64,000 nt of DNA from Flavihumibacter cheonanensis. GTDB taxonomy: Bacteria > Bacteroidota > Bacteroidia > Chitinophagales > Chitinophagaceae. Within the stretch, counting starts at the first letter, position 1. Each line of letters begins with the position of its first letter. The translations under genes were made by a program, and so were the position numbers. The stretch is taken from contig NZ_JAKRWF010000002.1 in assembly GCF_022352215.1 (NCBI RefSeq), positions 806,001-870,000 of the forward strand. Reading direction: 5' to 3'. Below the pieces are notes generated by a model. That model did no database searches. It was given only the letters and a program-made list of their open reading frames with translations, and had not been told where the DNA came from. This document shows, one piece after another, positions 25,878-32,693 of the stretch.

Positions 25878-26294
25878 TCAAATATGCGTTTTACCGGTCC
25901 GGAAGCAGGTTCCTTTAAAAAGGGCAACCTGTTCATCCTTCTGGTTGAATATGCCAATGGAATAGACTCCTGTGCTTCGGCCATTGTGGATTTCCGTTGC
26001 TTCGGCAGTTAACACATCACCAACCTGCACTGCCCTGGTAAATGAAATATTGGTATCAAGCGCAACCGATAAATTGTTACGGTTGTTGCAGGCAAATGCA
26101 AAAGCGCTATCCGCCAGCGAGAATGCAATACCTCCATGGGCGATGCCGAAGCCGTTTACCATGTCTTTGCGGACAATCATTTTGATGCGGCTATACCCTT
26201 CCCTGATTTCCAGCAATTCGATACCCAGCCACTGACTGAATGCGTCCTGCTGCAGCATGTGATCAACCACTTTTTCGTAGGACGATTTTTCCAT
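25878..26294 (-). CDS. paaI: Phenylacetyl-CoA-pathway hotdog thioesterase PaaI
   Basis: Hotdog-fold acyl-CoA thioesterase of 138 residues. The core GFGIAHGGIAFSLADSAFAFA carries the HGG motif and catalytic Asp typical of PaaI. It hydrolyses hydroxyphenylacetyl-CoA and related esters, preventing CoA from being trapped when the ring-oxygenation pathway stalls. I use the ATG at 26294, two bases before the paaG stop; a longer frame would only read back into paaG. Between paaG and paaY. Confidence 0.92.
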   Translation of the reverse strand: MEKSSYEKVVDHMLQQDAFSQWLGIELLEIREGYSRIKMIVRKDMVNGFGIAHGGIAFSLADSAFAFACNNRNNLSVALDTNISFTRAVQVGDVLTAEATEIHNGRSTGVYSIGIFNQKDEQVALFKGTCFRTGKTHI

Positions 26295-26295
26295 C

Positions 26296-27072
26296 TTATT
26301 TTCCTTTAAATACAGGGGCACGTTTCTCCAGGAAGGCCTGGACGCCTTCTTTGAAATCTTCTGTATTGGCTGCTCGTTGCTGCAGTTTGTCTTCATTCGC
26401 CAATTGTTCAATCAGGGCATGTGTGAACGACCATTGCAAGGCTTTTTTGGTATAAGCCAGTCCAACGGTTGGCATGGTGGCAAGTTTCGCTGCAATGCTT
26501 AAAGCCTGCTCTATAAACTGGTCATCTTCATAAAATTGATAGATCATGCCCAATCTTTCTGCTTCTTCTGCACTCACTTTTTCCCCTAATAACATCAGGG
26601 CACTGGCTTTCTGATGACCAATCAATCGGGGCAGGTAGAAGGTTCCCCCGCTGTCTGGTATCAATCCGATTTTAGAAAATGCCTGAATAAAACTGGCTGA
26701 TTTCGCGGCTACCACGATATCGCAACCCAACGCTATATTGGCCCCTGCGCCAGCTGCCACTCCATTTACAGCAGCTACAACAGGTTTTTTCAAATCGCGG
26801 ATGCCCATCACAATGGGATTGTAATGCTCCGATAAAATTCTTGCCATGCCGGGTCCATTGGGATCTACCACTTCTGCCAGGTCCTGGCCCGCAGAGAATG
26901 CTTTGCCTGCGCCGGTGAGAAATACGGAACGGATTTCAGGAGCCTCACATTCCTTTAATACTGCCTGCAATTGAAGGGCCATTTCCCGGTTAAAGGAATT
27001 CAGTTTATCCGGACGGTTAAGGGTAATTTTTCCAATACCGTCTTCAATTGAAAAAAGAATGGATTCAGCCAT
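26296..27072 (-). CDS. paaG: PaaG-type enoyl-CoA hydratase/isomerase
   Basis: Crotonase-fold enzyme of 258 residues. In this pathway it isomerises the ring-1,2-epoxyphenylacetyl-CoA made by PaaABCE to the seven-membered oxepin-CoA. Visible are SAGQDLAEV with the oxyanion-hole region, VNGVAAGAGANIALGCD, and FSKIGLIPDSGGTFYLPRL containing the Asp typical of PaaG. The ATG at 27072 starts the conserved MAESILFSIEDGIGKITLN; the frame extends ten codons further but without support. PaaF-like hydratases are similar; the Asp and the close match over the whole length favour PaaG. Confidence 0.9.
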   Translation of the reverse strand: MAESILFSIEDGIGKITLNRPDKLNSFNREMALQLQAVLKECEAPEIRSVFLTGAGKAFSAGQDLAEVVDPNGPGMARILSEHYNPIVMGIRDLKKPVVAAVNGVAAGAGANIALGCDIVVAAKSASFIQAFSKIGLIPDSGGTFYLPRLIGHQKASALMLLGEKVSAEEAERLGMIYQFYEDDQFIEQALSIAAKLATMPTVGLAYTKKALQWSFTHALIEQLANEDKLQQRAANTEDFKEGVQAFLEKRAPVFKGK

Positions 27073-27116
27073 AGATTGAGTTTCTACCACAAACCTAAAC
27101 AATTAGTGCGGCACAG

Positions 27117-27605
27117 TTAATGACATTTGAAATAATCAAAAGGCTCTTTACAGTCCTCACACTGGTACAATGCTTTACAGGCAGTGCTGCCAAACTCACT
27201 GATCCGCCGGGTATGAAAGGATCGGCAATGCGGACATTGAACCGCTTCTTCCTGCTGAAAATATCCCGGTGTGCATACCTGCTGCTTGGGATTTGGAGGC
27301 GCGATACCATAGGCCAGTAACTTTTGTTTTCCTGCTTCGGTCATCCATTCGGTTGTCCATGCCGGTGAGAGTACTGTTTTTATGGTTACAGGTGCATAAC
27401 CATGGCCAGCAAGTACCATTCTGATCTGCATCGCTATCACATCCATTGCCGGGCATCCGGAATAAGTGGGAGTGATGGTAACTTCCAGGCCGTTTTCAGT
27501 TTGTTTTACATCCCGGATAACGCCCAGATCAACTACCGACAAAACCGGTACTTCCGGATCCTTCACTTCCTCCAGCAAATTCCATATGGTCGATTCAATT
27601 GACAT
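27117..27605 (-). CDS. paaD: Phenylacetyl-CoA epoxidase assembly protein PaaD
   Basis: A 162-residue protein of the MIP18/SufT-like family required for maturation of the phenylacetyl-CoA epoxidase, probably for an iron-sulfur centre. The N-terminal domain has DPEVPVLSVVDLGVIRDV and TPTYSGCPAMDVI. The C-terminal zinc-ribbon-like part has CPHCRSF and CEDCKEPFDYFKC. This layout is that of PaaD in proteobacterial paa operons. It lies 40 bp after paaC, a gap holding a REP-like palindrome. Confidence 0.93.
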   Translation of the reverse strand: MSIESTIWNLLEEVKDPEVPVLSVVDLGVIRDVKQTENGLEVTITPTYSGCPAMDVIAMQIRMVLAGHGYAPVTIKTVLSPAWTTEWMTEAGKQKLLAYGIAPPNPKQQVCTPGYFQQEEAVQCPHCRSFHTRRISEFGSTACKALYQCEDCKEPFDYFKCH

Positions 27606-27615
27606 ATCTTTTCAT

Positions 27616-27638
27616 TACCCGTCGGGTACCCGACGGGA
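27616..27638. repeat. REP-like palindrome between paaC and paaD
   Basis: TACCCGTCGGG and CCCGACGGG(A) form a nearly perfect hairpin centred on TA. It shares its arms with the repeats near 15.4 and 31.7 kb. It fills most of the 39-bp paaC-paaD spacer, so any transcript through the operon carries a strong stem here. Confidence 0.6.
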
Positions 27639-27644
27639 GGATGT

Positions 27645-28442
27645 TTACCATTGCGCACCGGGGTGACTGCGCTGCAGGTATTGCATTTCGGCCAGCAGGT
27701 AACCCAGGTGCTCTGTATGGATTCCCAGTTTGCCTCCTTTCTGGTACCAATTTAGCGCAGGCATTGCTAATCCGGCCTGATCAAATGCGGCTGCTGTTTT
27801 TTCTAACCAGGGCTCGCGATAATACTCCGGGTTTTTTAGCTGTCCCGATGCTGCCGCCTCCAGTTGAAAATCAGCAGGTATAAACAATTCTCCCACATAA
27901 GGCCAGAGCTGATCGATGGCGGTTTCCATGCGGCGATGGCTTTCTTCCGTACCATCTCCAAGACGAATCACCCACTCACCGCTCCAGCGAACATGATAAT
28001 GCACTTCTTTCAATGATTTCTCTGAGATAGCAGCCAGCCTTTTATCAGCTGAATATTGGAGATCCGAATACAACAATTGCTGGTACAGGCTCATGAAAAA
28101 TTGCCGGGTAATGGTTACCGCCCAATCCCCTTTTTTCAGCTCCACCATAAGATGATTGCGAAATTCTTTCGCATCCCGCAGGTAGGCAAGATCGTCTTCG
28201 TCAATTGGTCCGATTACCTGATGAAAAGCTGGTGAACTGAAAGTTTTCGTGTAAGCATCTTTGTTAGCATTATACAGTTCCGCAGCGTATTGATAAAAAT
28301 TTCTTGCCTGTCCGATCTGGTCCAATGCAATATTGGATATGGCGATATCCTGCTCCAGGTTCGGCCCATGTCCTGTCCATTCGCTATTGCGGTGTCCAAG
28401 AATTAAGGCATCATCGGCCAGATGTAGGGATAGAAGAAACAT
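27645..28442 (-). CDS. paaC: Phenylacetyl-CoA epoxidase structural subunit PaaC
   Basis: A 265-residue ferritin-like protein that partners PaaA in the multicomponent phenylacetyl-CoA 1,2-epoxidase but has lost the metal site. Characteristic segments are LHLADDALILGHRNSEWTG, ISNIALDQIGQARNFY, FRNHLMVELKKGDWAVT, and HYHVRWSGEWVIRLGDGTEESH. The length agrees with E. coli PaaC (about 248 aa). It is separated from paaB by about 120 bp of GTGAGACGT-type repeats, an unusual spacer inside an otherwise tight operon. Confidence 0.94.
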   Translation of the reverse strand: MFLLSLHLADDALILGHRNSEWTGHGPNLEQDIAISNIALDQIGQARNFYQYAAELYNANKDAYTKTFSSPAFHQVIGPIDEDDLAYLRDAKEFRNHLMVELKKGDWAVTITRQFFMSLYQQLLYSDLQYSADKRLAAISEKSLKEVHYHVRWSGEWVIRLGDGTEESHRRMETAIDQLWPYVGELFIPADFQLEAAASGQLKNPEYYREPWLEKTAAAFDQAGLAMPALNWYQKGGKLGIHTEHLGYLLAEMQYLQRSHPGAQW

Positions 28443-28570
28443 TTGAAGTAGGAATTAGGAAGTGTGAAGTATGAAGTATGAGTGAGGAAGTGAGACGTCA
28501 AATGTGAGACGTCAGACGTGAGATTTTGGATTGGTGTCCCGTCTCACATCTCACATCTCACGTCTCACAT
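28443..28570. repeat. Degenerate GTGAGACGT / GAAGT repeat cluster between paaB and paaC
   Basis: The left part has GAAGT(A/G)T(G/A)-like units (GTGTGAAGT, ATGAAGT, ATGAGTGAGGAAG). The centre has GTGAGACGTCAAATGTGAGACG and AGACGTGAGAT on the plus strand (28490-28524). After a 17-nt spacer come the reverse-complement units GTCTCACATCTCACATC and TCACGTCTCACAT (28541-28570). The whole can fold into a long imperfect hairpin. The paaB stop codon (28565-28567) lies inside the right arm. Confidence 0.75.
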
Positions 28571-28927
28571 TGCTTTTAGTTCATCCGGCAAATCATAAAA
28601 TGTCGGGTGCCGGTACACTTTATCATTGGCTGGATCATAGAAGCTGGCAGCTTCATCCGGATTGGAGGCGTGGATATATTTACTTTCTACCACCCAGATG
28701 CTGATCCCCTCCTGGCGACGCGTATATACATCTCTTGCGTTTTCAATGGCCATCTGTGCATCTGCCGCATGCAAACTGCCCACATGTTTGTGATCCAACC
28801 CCATTTTACTGCGGATGAATACTTCCCATAATGGCCAGTCGGCCTGGTTTTGAGTTGCCCCTTCCGCTTTTACCGGTTCGCGATCGCCATAATCGCCGTA
28901 TCGCTGTATCTGAATGAATGTTTTCAT
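28565..28927 (-). CDS. paaB: Phenylacetyl-CoA epoxidase subunit PaaB
   Basis: Small subunit of 120 residues of the PaaABCE epoxidase, needed for complex assembly. Family signatures are [20 protein letters not shown] and the preceding [13 protein letters not shown], then [20 protein letters not shown]. It is longer than E. coli PaaB (about 95 aa), with an added C-terminal segment [19 protein letters not shown]. The last codons and the TGA lie in the right arm of a repeat cluster, so the exact C-terminus may have been set by the repeat. Its start overlaps the paaA stop by 4 bp. Confidence 0.93.
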   Translation of the reverse strand: MKTFIQIQRYGDYGDREPVKAEGATQNQADWPLWEVFIRSKMGLDHKHVGSLHAADAQMAIENARDVYTRRQEGISIWVVESKYIHASNPDEAASFYDPANDKVYRHPTFYDLPDELKAM

Positions 28928-29880
28928 GCTACTGCTGCGCTTTGTTTTTGAGCTTGTTTACTTGCGAAAGCAGTTGCTGCTTCCCGCACCCAGGCACCTT
29001 CCTCGTGTGCTTTTACTCTGGCGGCAATCCGCTCCTTGTTACAAGGGCCGTTTCCACTGATCACCTGCCAGAATTCTTCCCAGTTGATTTTTCCAAAATC
29101 ATGATGTCCTGTTTCAGGATTCCATTTCAACTCAGAATCTGGTAATTGCATGCCAAGAATTTTGACCTGCTCTGCACAGATGTCTACAAATTTTTGCCGC
29201 AGTTCATCGTTGGTAAAGCGTTTGATCTTCCACTTCATGCTCTGAGCAGTATGGGGTGATGCGTCATCGGCCGGACCGAACATCATGATACTGGGCCACC
29301 ACCAGCGGTTGATCGCATCCTGGCACATAGCTTTTTGTGCTTCAGTGCCCCTGCTCAGAGTCAGCAAGATCTCAAACCCCTGGCGCTGGTGAAAACTTTC
29401 TTCCTTGCAAATCCGTACCATCGCACGGGCATAGGGTCCATAGGAAGTGCGACAAAGTGGAACCTGGTTCATGATGGCAGCTCCATCTACCAGCCAGCCA
29501 ATTGCCCCGATATCGGCCCAGGTGAGCGTAGGATAATTGAATATGCTGGAATATTTTGCTTTACCGGTGTGTAATTGGTCGATCATTTCAGCGCGACTGA
29601 TTCCCAGGGTTTCTGCAGCGCTGTAGAGATAGAGTCCATGACCCGCTTCGTCCTGTACTTTGGCAATCAAGGTTGCTTTCCTGCGCAGTGATGGGGCACG
29701 CGTTATCCAGTTACCTTCCGGTAACATGCCTACAATCTCGCTGTGCGCATGCTGGGAAATCTGACGGATCAGGGTTTGACGATATTTCTCCGGCATCCAG
29801 TCTTTTGGCTCAATGCGGATATCCTGATCAACACGATCCTGGAACTGCTGCTCCAGGTTGATAGTTGCCTGCTTTTCCAT
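28924..29880 (-). CDS. paaA: Phenylacetyl-CoA epoxidase catalytic subunit PaaA
   Basis: Catalytic di-iron subunit of 318 residues, which inserts oxygen into the aromatic ring of phenylacetyl-CoA to give the 1,2-epoxide. The ferritin-like iron motifs are [13 protein letters not shown] and [12 protein letters not shown] (two EXXH). [16 protein letters not shown] and [16 protein letters not shown] are also diagnostic. A 52-bp gap separates it from paaE upstream and contains a palindrome matching the one before paaR, so paaA probably has its own regulated promoter. Confidence 0.96.
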   Translation of the reverse strand: MEKQATINLEQQFQDRVDQDIRIEPKDWMPEKYRQTLIRQISQHAHSEIVGMLPEGNWITRAPSLRRKATLIAKVQDEAGHGLYLYSAAETLGISRAEMIDQLHTGKAKYSSIFNYPTLTWADIGAIGWLVDGAAIMNQVPLCRTSYGPYARAMVRICKEESFHQRQGFEILLTLSRGTEAQKAMCQDAINRWWWPSIMMFGPADDASPHTAQSMKWKIKRFTNDELRQKFVDICAEQVKILGMQLPDSELKWNPETGHHDFGKINWEEFWQVISGNGPCNKERIAARVKAHEEGAWVREAATAFASKQAQKQSAAVA

Positions 29881-29884
29881 AACG

Positions 29885-29924
29885 TAAAAATAGCATTTTA
29901 AGCGTAAAAACTAACAACTGTTAG
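29885..29924 (-). promoter_or_regulatory. paaA promoter with PaaR-like operator
   Basis: The palindrome CTAAC-AACT-GTTAG (29911-29924) lies 31 bp before the paaA ATG. On the minus strand TATTTTTA (29892-29885) fits the -7 consensus TAnnTTTG in 7 of 8 positions, and a TTG inside the palindrome could serve as -33. A repressor on this site would block the promoter. The same pattern (one arm base different) stands before the TetR gene. Confidence 0.6.
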
Positions 29925-29932
29925 GCGATTGC

Positions 29933-31015
29933 TTATTTCTGGTCAAAATCGATCAACAGCTCTGTGCTTCTTGGATGGCTTTGGCAGGTGAGGATGAAAC
30001 CTGCTTCCACTTCATCGGGTTCCAGGGCATAATTGGTATCCATGCTTACTTCACCCGTCACCAGTTTGGCTCTGCAGGTACAACAAACCCCTCCCTTACA
30101 GGCGTAGGGCAAGTCGGCGCCTGCCTGGAGGGCTGCATCCAGGATAGCCGGACCATTGAAAGGTACCCGCAATTCAAGCGAGCGGCCATCGGCTTTAATG
30201 GTCACTTTTGCGAGTTGCCCAGGTTCGGTGGATGTTGTTATTTGCCTGGTTTTGGATATTTGATCCTGACCGGGCGTGGTAAATAACTCAAAATGGATGC
30301 GATCCCCTGTTACCCCTTTTCCCTGCAGGTAATCCCGCACCGAAAAGATTAGTTGTTCGGGTCCGCATAGAAAATAGTGATCCACCTGTTTCCATTCCAG
30401 CAGTTTATCTCCCAGTGCTTCACATTTAGCAGCATCGATGCGTCCATGCAATAGAGGAGCATCGGTTTTTTCCCGGCTCAGAATATGAATCAGCCGGAAC
30501 CGATCCATGTATTTATTTTTCAATGCTTCGAGTTGCTCCCGAAAGATGATGGATGCCCGGTGACGGTTTCCATATACCAGGGTAAACCGGCTCTTTGGTT
30601 CTGAAGCAAGCACTGTTTTAATTATCGAAATAATGGGTGTAATGCCGCTGCCTGCTGCAAATGCCATGTATTCTTTGGATGCGGCACTTTCAATAGGCGT
30701 ATAGAATTTTCCGGTGGGTGGTAATACATCCAAACGATCGCCCTTTTTAAGTTGTGTATTGGCGTAATTGGAAAATCGTCCGTCTGCAATTGCTTTTACT
30801 GCAACACGTAATTCACCTTCTAACGGTGAGCTGCATACGGAGTAGGAACGTCTTATTTCTTCACCATTGATGGTAGCTCGCAGGGTGATATTCTGCCCCT
30901 CACGAAAACGATACTGCTCTTTTAGATCTTCTGGAATTTCGAATGCAATAGATACGCATTCATTCGTTTCGGGCCGGATATCGCTGATGGTCAGCTTATG
31001 AAAATGCATGCTCAT
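29933..31015 (-). CDS. paaE: Phenylacetyl-CoA epoxidase reductase PaaE
   Basis: Reductase of 360 residues that passes electrons from NADPH to the PaaA di-iron centre. The N-terminal FAD domain has RRSYSVCSSP; the NAD(P) domain follows (AAGSGITPIISIIK, LVYGNRH); the C-terminal plant-type 2Fe-2S ferredoxin has CKGGVCCTCRAKL and a later CQSH. It starts with ATG overlapping the stop of the TetR gene (31012-31015), so regulator and reductase are translated from one message. An alternative ATG lies two codons later. Confidence 0.94.
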   Translation of the reverse strand: MSMHFHKLTISDIRPETNECVSIAFEIPEDLKEQYRFREGQNITLRATINGEEIRRSYSVCSSPLEGELRVAVKAIADGRFSNYANTQLKKGDRLDVLPPTGKFYTPIESAASKEYMAFAAGSGITPIISIIKTVLASEPKSRFTLVYGNRHRASIIFREQLEALKNKYMDRFRLIHILSREKTDAPLLHGRIDAAKCEALGDKLLEWKQVDHYFLCGPEQLIFSVRDYLQGKGVTGDRIHFELFTTPGQDQISKTRQITTSTEPGQLAKVTIKADGRSLELRVPFNGPAILDAALQAGADLPYACKGGVCCTCRAKLVTGEVSMDTNYALEPDEVEAGFILTCQSHPRSTELLIDFDQK

Positions 31016-31602
31016 GCTTTCAGTCCTTCAATCATGATCAACACCATATTTTCTTCGAGTTGTTTGGCAGAGATTTTTTCCCTGCTTCGATGCCAGCTTT
31101 CAATACCATTTACGGCATGCAGCATTATTAGTACAACAGTGGGGGCGTCAACTTGTTTGATCTCGCCGGTCTGGATTCCTTTCTCGATAATTCCAGCCAG
31201 GCGTTTGCGATAGGTACGGCGCTGGTTGTGAAAATTGGACAGATAGGGGTCAGACAGATGTTTCCAATCGCGATCCGCCACCAGCACCAGTTCATACTGT
31301 TCCAGCATTTGACGGATATGAAACCGCAATATTGCTTCCACTTTTCGGATCGCCGGCAGTTCACTGGATTCAATCATCTCCAGGTGCTGATTAAAGGTAT
31401 TGGCCACCTTGAAACAGATTTCCTGTAGCAATTCTTCCTTTGATTGTATATGATTGTACAGGCTGGCTGCTTCTACCCCTACAGCTTCCGCCAGATCGCG
31501 CATGGAAGCAGCCTTAAAGCCTTTTTCGCGGAACAACCGCATAGCAGCTTCTACGATCACTTCCTTTTTAGTGCCGTTGTTTTTGCTCTTGATCTTCGCC
31601 AT
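31012..31602 (-). CDS. paaR: TetR-family regulator of the phenylacetate genes (PaaR-like)
   Basis: Repressor of 196 residues. The N-terminal helix-turn-helix is typical of TetR (VEAAMRLFREKGFKAASMRD, then AVGVEAASLYNHIQSKEELL); the C-terminal helical domain would bind a pathway ligand, in known PaaR proteins phenylacetyl-CoA. I choose the ATG at 31602, which begins the basic MAKIKSKNNG; the codons upstream read through promoter-like sequence. It heads the paa transcript and overlaps paaE by 4 bp. A CGAAC-N4-GTTAG site 20 bp upstream is a candidate autoregulatory operator. Confidence 0.9.
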   Translation of the reverse strand: MAKIKSKNNGTKKEVIVEAAMRLFREKGFKAASMRDLAEAVGVEAASLYNHIQSKEELLQEICFKVANTFNQHLEMIESSELPAIRKVEAILRFHIRQMLEQYELVLVADRDWKHLSDPYLSNFHNQRRTYRKRLAGIIEKGIQTGEIKQVDAPTVVLIMLHAVNGIESWHRSREKISAKQLEENMVLIMIEGLKA

Positions 31603-31609
31603 ATGACCC

Positions 31610-31635
31610 CAAATATACATACGAACAAACGTTAG
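31610..31635 (-). promoter_or_regulatory. paaR promoter with PaaR-like operator
   Basis: On the minus strand TATATTTG (31617-31610) matches TAnnTTTG exactly. Directly upstream is CGAAC-AAAC-GTTAG (31622-31635), the same spaced palindrome as before paaA with one changed arm base. No good -33 is visible. The start codon lies only eight bases after the -7 box, so the message would be nearly leaderless. Confidence 0.55.
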
Positions 31636-31660
31636 TGCATCCGGCTTCAAAAATTTCGGG

Positions 31661-31668
31661 TACTTTTG
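31661..31668 (+). promoter_or_regulatory. Candidate -7 element of the PfkB kinase gene
   Basis: TACTTTTG fits TAnnTTTG exactly, 86 bp before the ATG. No clear -33 TTTG is present at the expected distance. A transcript starting near 31674 would begin with the nested hairpin at 31680-31738. Confidence 0.4.
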
Positions 31669-31679
31669 CGCCCGTTCAC

Positions 31680-31738
31680 ACTTCACCCGTCCGGTGCCAC
31701 CCGTCCGGTGCCACCGGACGGGTGGGGAAAAGTGAAGT
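31680..31738. repeat. Nested REP-like palindrome in the PfkB kinase leader
   Basis: CACCCGTCCGGTG (31684-31696) is repeated at 31698-31710 and then followed by its inverted copy CACCGGACGGGTG (31712-31724). An outer inverted pair ACTTCAC (31680-31686) and GTGAAGT (31732-31738) encloses the whole. It ends 15 bp before the kinase ATG and must form a strong stem in the message. Confidence 0.65.
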
Positions 31739-31753
31739 AAAAAACACACATAT

Positions 31754-32680
31754 ATGTCTTTAATTGTTGTTGGTACGATGGCTTTTGATGCCATTGAAAC
31801 GCCCTTTGGAAAAAGCGGACAGATCATCGGAGGTTCCGCCACTTATGTTGCCTATGCTGCTTCCAATTTTGTGAAGCCCATAAACCAGATTTCCGTAATT
31901 GGGTATGATTTTCCAAAAGAGGAACTGGATGAATTGAAAGGGAGAGGGGTTCAGTTGGATGGCGTGCAGGTGAAACAAGACGAAAAATCCTTTTTCTGGG
32001 CCGGTAAGTACCATCTCGATATGAATACCCGTGATACCCTGGATACCCAGCTCAATGTACTGGCCAGCTTTGAACCAAAAGTACCGGACGCCTACCAGGG
32101 ATCGGAATTCCTGATGCTCGGTAATTTGATGCCCAGTCTTCAACTGAGCGTGATCCGTCAATTGAAAAACCGTCCGAAATTGATCGTGATGGACACCATG
32201 AACTTCTGGATGGATACAGCCATGGCTGACCTGGAAATTGTGCTGAAAGAAGTGGATGTGCTGATGGTGAATGACAGCGAGGCGCGCCAGTTAAGCGGCC
32301 AGTTCTCCCTGGTAAAAGCAGCCAAGGAAATTATGAAAATGGGACCAAAATTCCTGGTCATCAAAAAGGGCGAACATGGGGCCCTGCTCTTCCACGAGAA
32401 CGAAGTTTTCTTTGCACCGGCATTGCCGCTGGAAGAAGTGTTTGACCCAACGGGAGCTGGTGACACATTCGCAGGCGGATTTGTGGGCCATCTTGCAGCT
32501 ACACAGGATATCTCCTTCAACAATATGAAAACGGCCATCATTAAAGGTTCTGCGCTGGCATCTTTCTGTGTTGAAAAATTTGGCACCACCCGCATGAAGG
32601 AAATCAGTGCAGCTCAAATTGATGAGCGCATTCAGCAATTTGTGAACCTGGTGAACTTCGAGATCAAACTTGCAGAATAA
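31754..32680 (+). CDS. PfkB-family sugar or nucleoside kinase
   Basis: Ribokinase-like kinase of 308 residues. The N-terminal GGSATYVAYAASNF is the substrate-binding glycine motif, and the C-terminal DPTGAGDTFAGGFVGHL holds the anion hole and catalytic Asp. Closest in appearance to the adenosine-kinase/ribokinase-like proteins conserved in Bacteroidota; the substrate is not clear. It has its own promoter candidate and a hairpin leader, diverges from paaR and ends in a terminator that lies inside the next, convergent gene. Confidence 0.87.
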   Translation: MSLIVVGTMAFDAIETPFGKSGQIIGGSATYVAYAASNFVKPINQISVIGYDFPKEELDELKGRGVQLDGVQVKQDEKSFFWAGKYHLDMNTRDTLDTQLNVLASFEPKVPDAYQGSEFLMLGNLMPSLQLSVIRQLKNRPKLIVMDTMNFWMDTAMADLEIVLKEVDVLMVNDSEARQLSGQFSLVKAAKEIMKMGPKFLVIKKGEHGALLFHENEVFFAPALPLEEVFDPTGAGDTFAGGFVGHLAATQDISFNNMKTAIIKGSALASFCVEKFGTTRMKEISAAQIDERIQQFVNLVNFEIKLAE

Positions 32681-32693
32681 AGCTTGGCTCGGT

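Noticed and set aside
28490-28570. Short repeats resembling a CRISPR array
   Set aside because: Units are 8-12 bp, degenerate and not separated by unique spacers of even length; no cas genes nearby.
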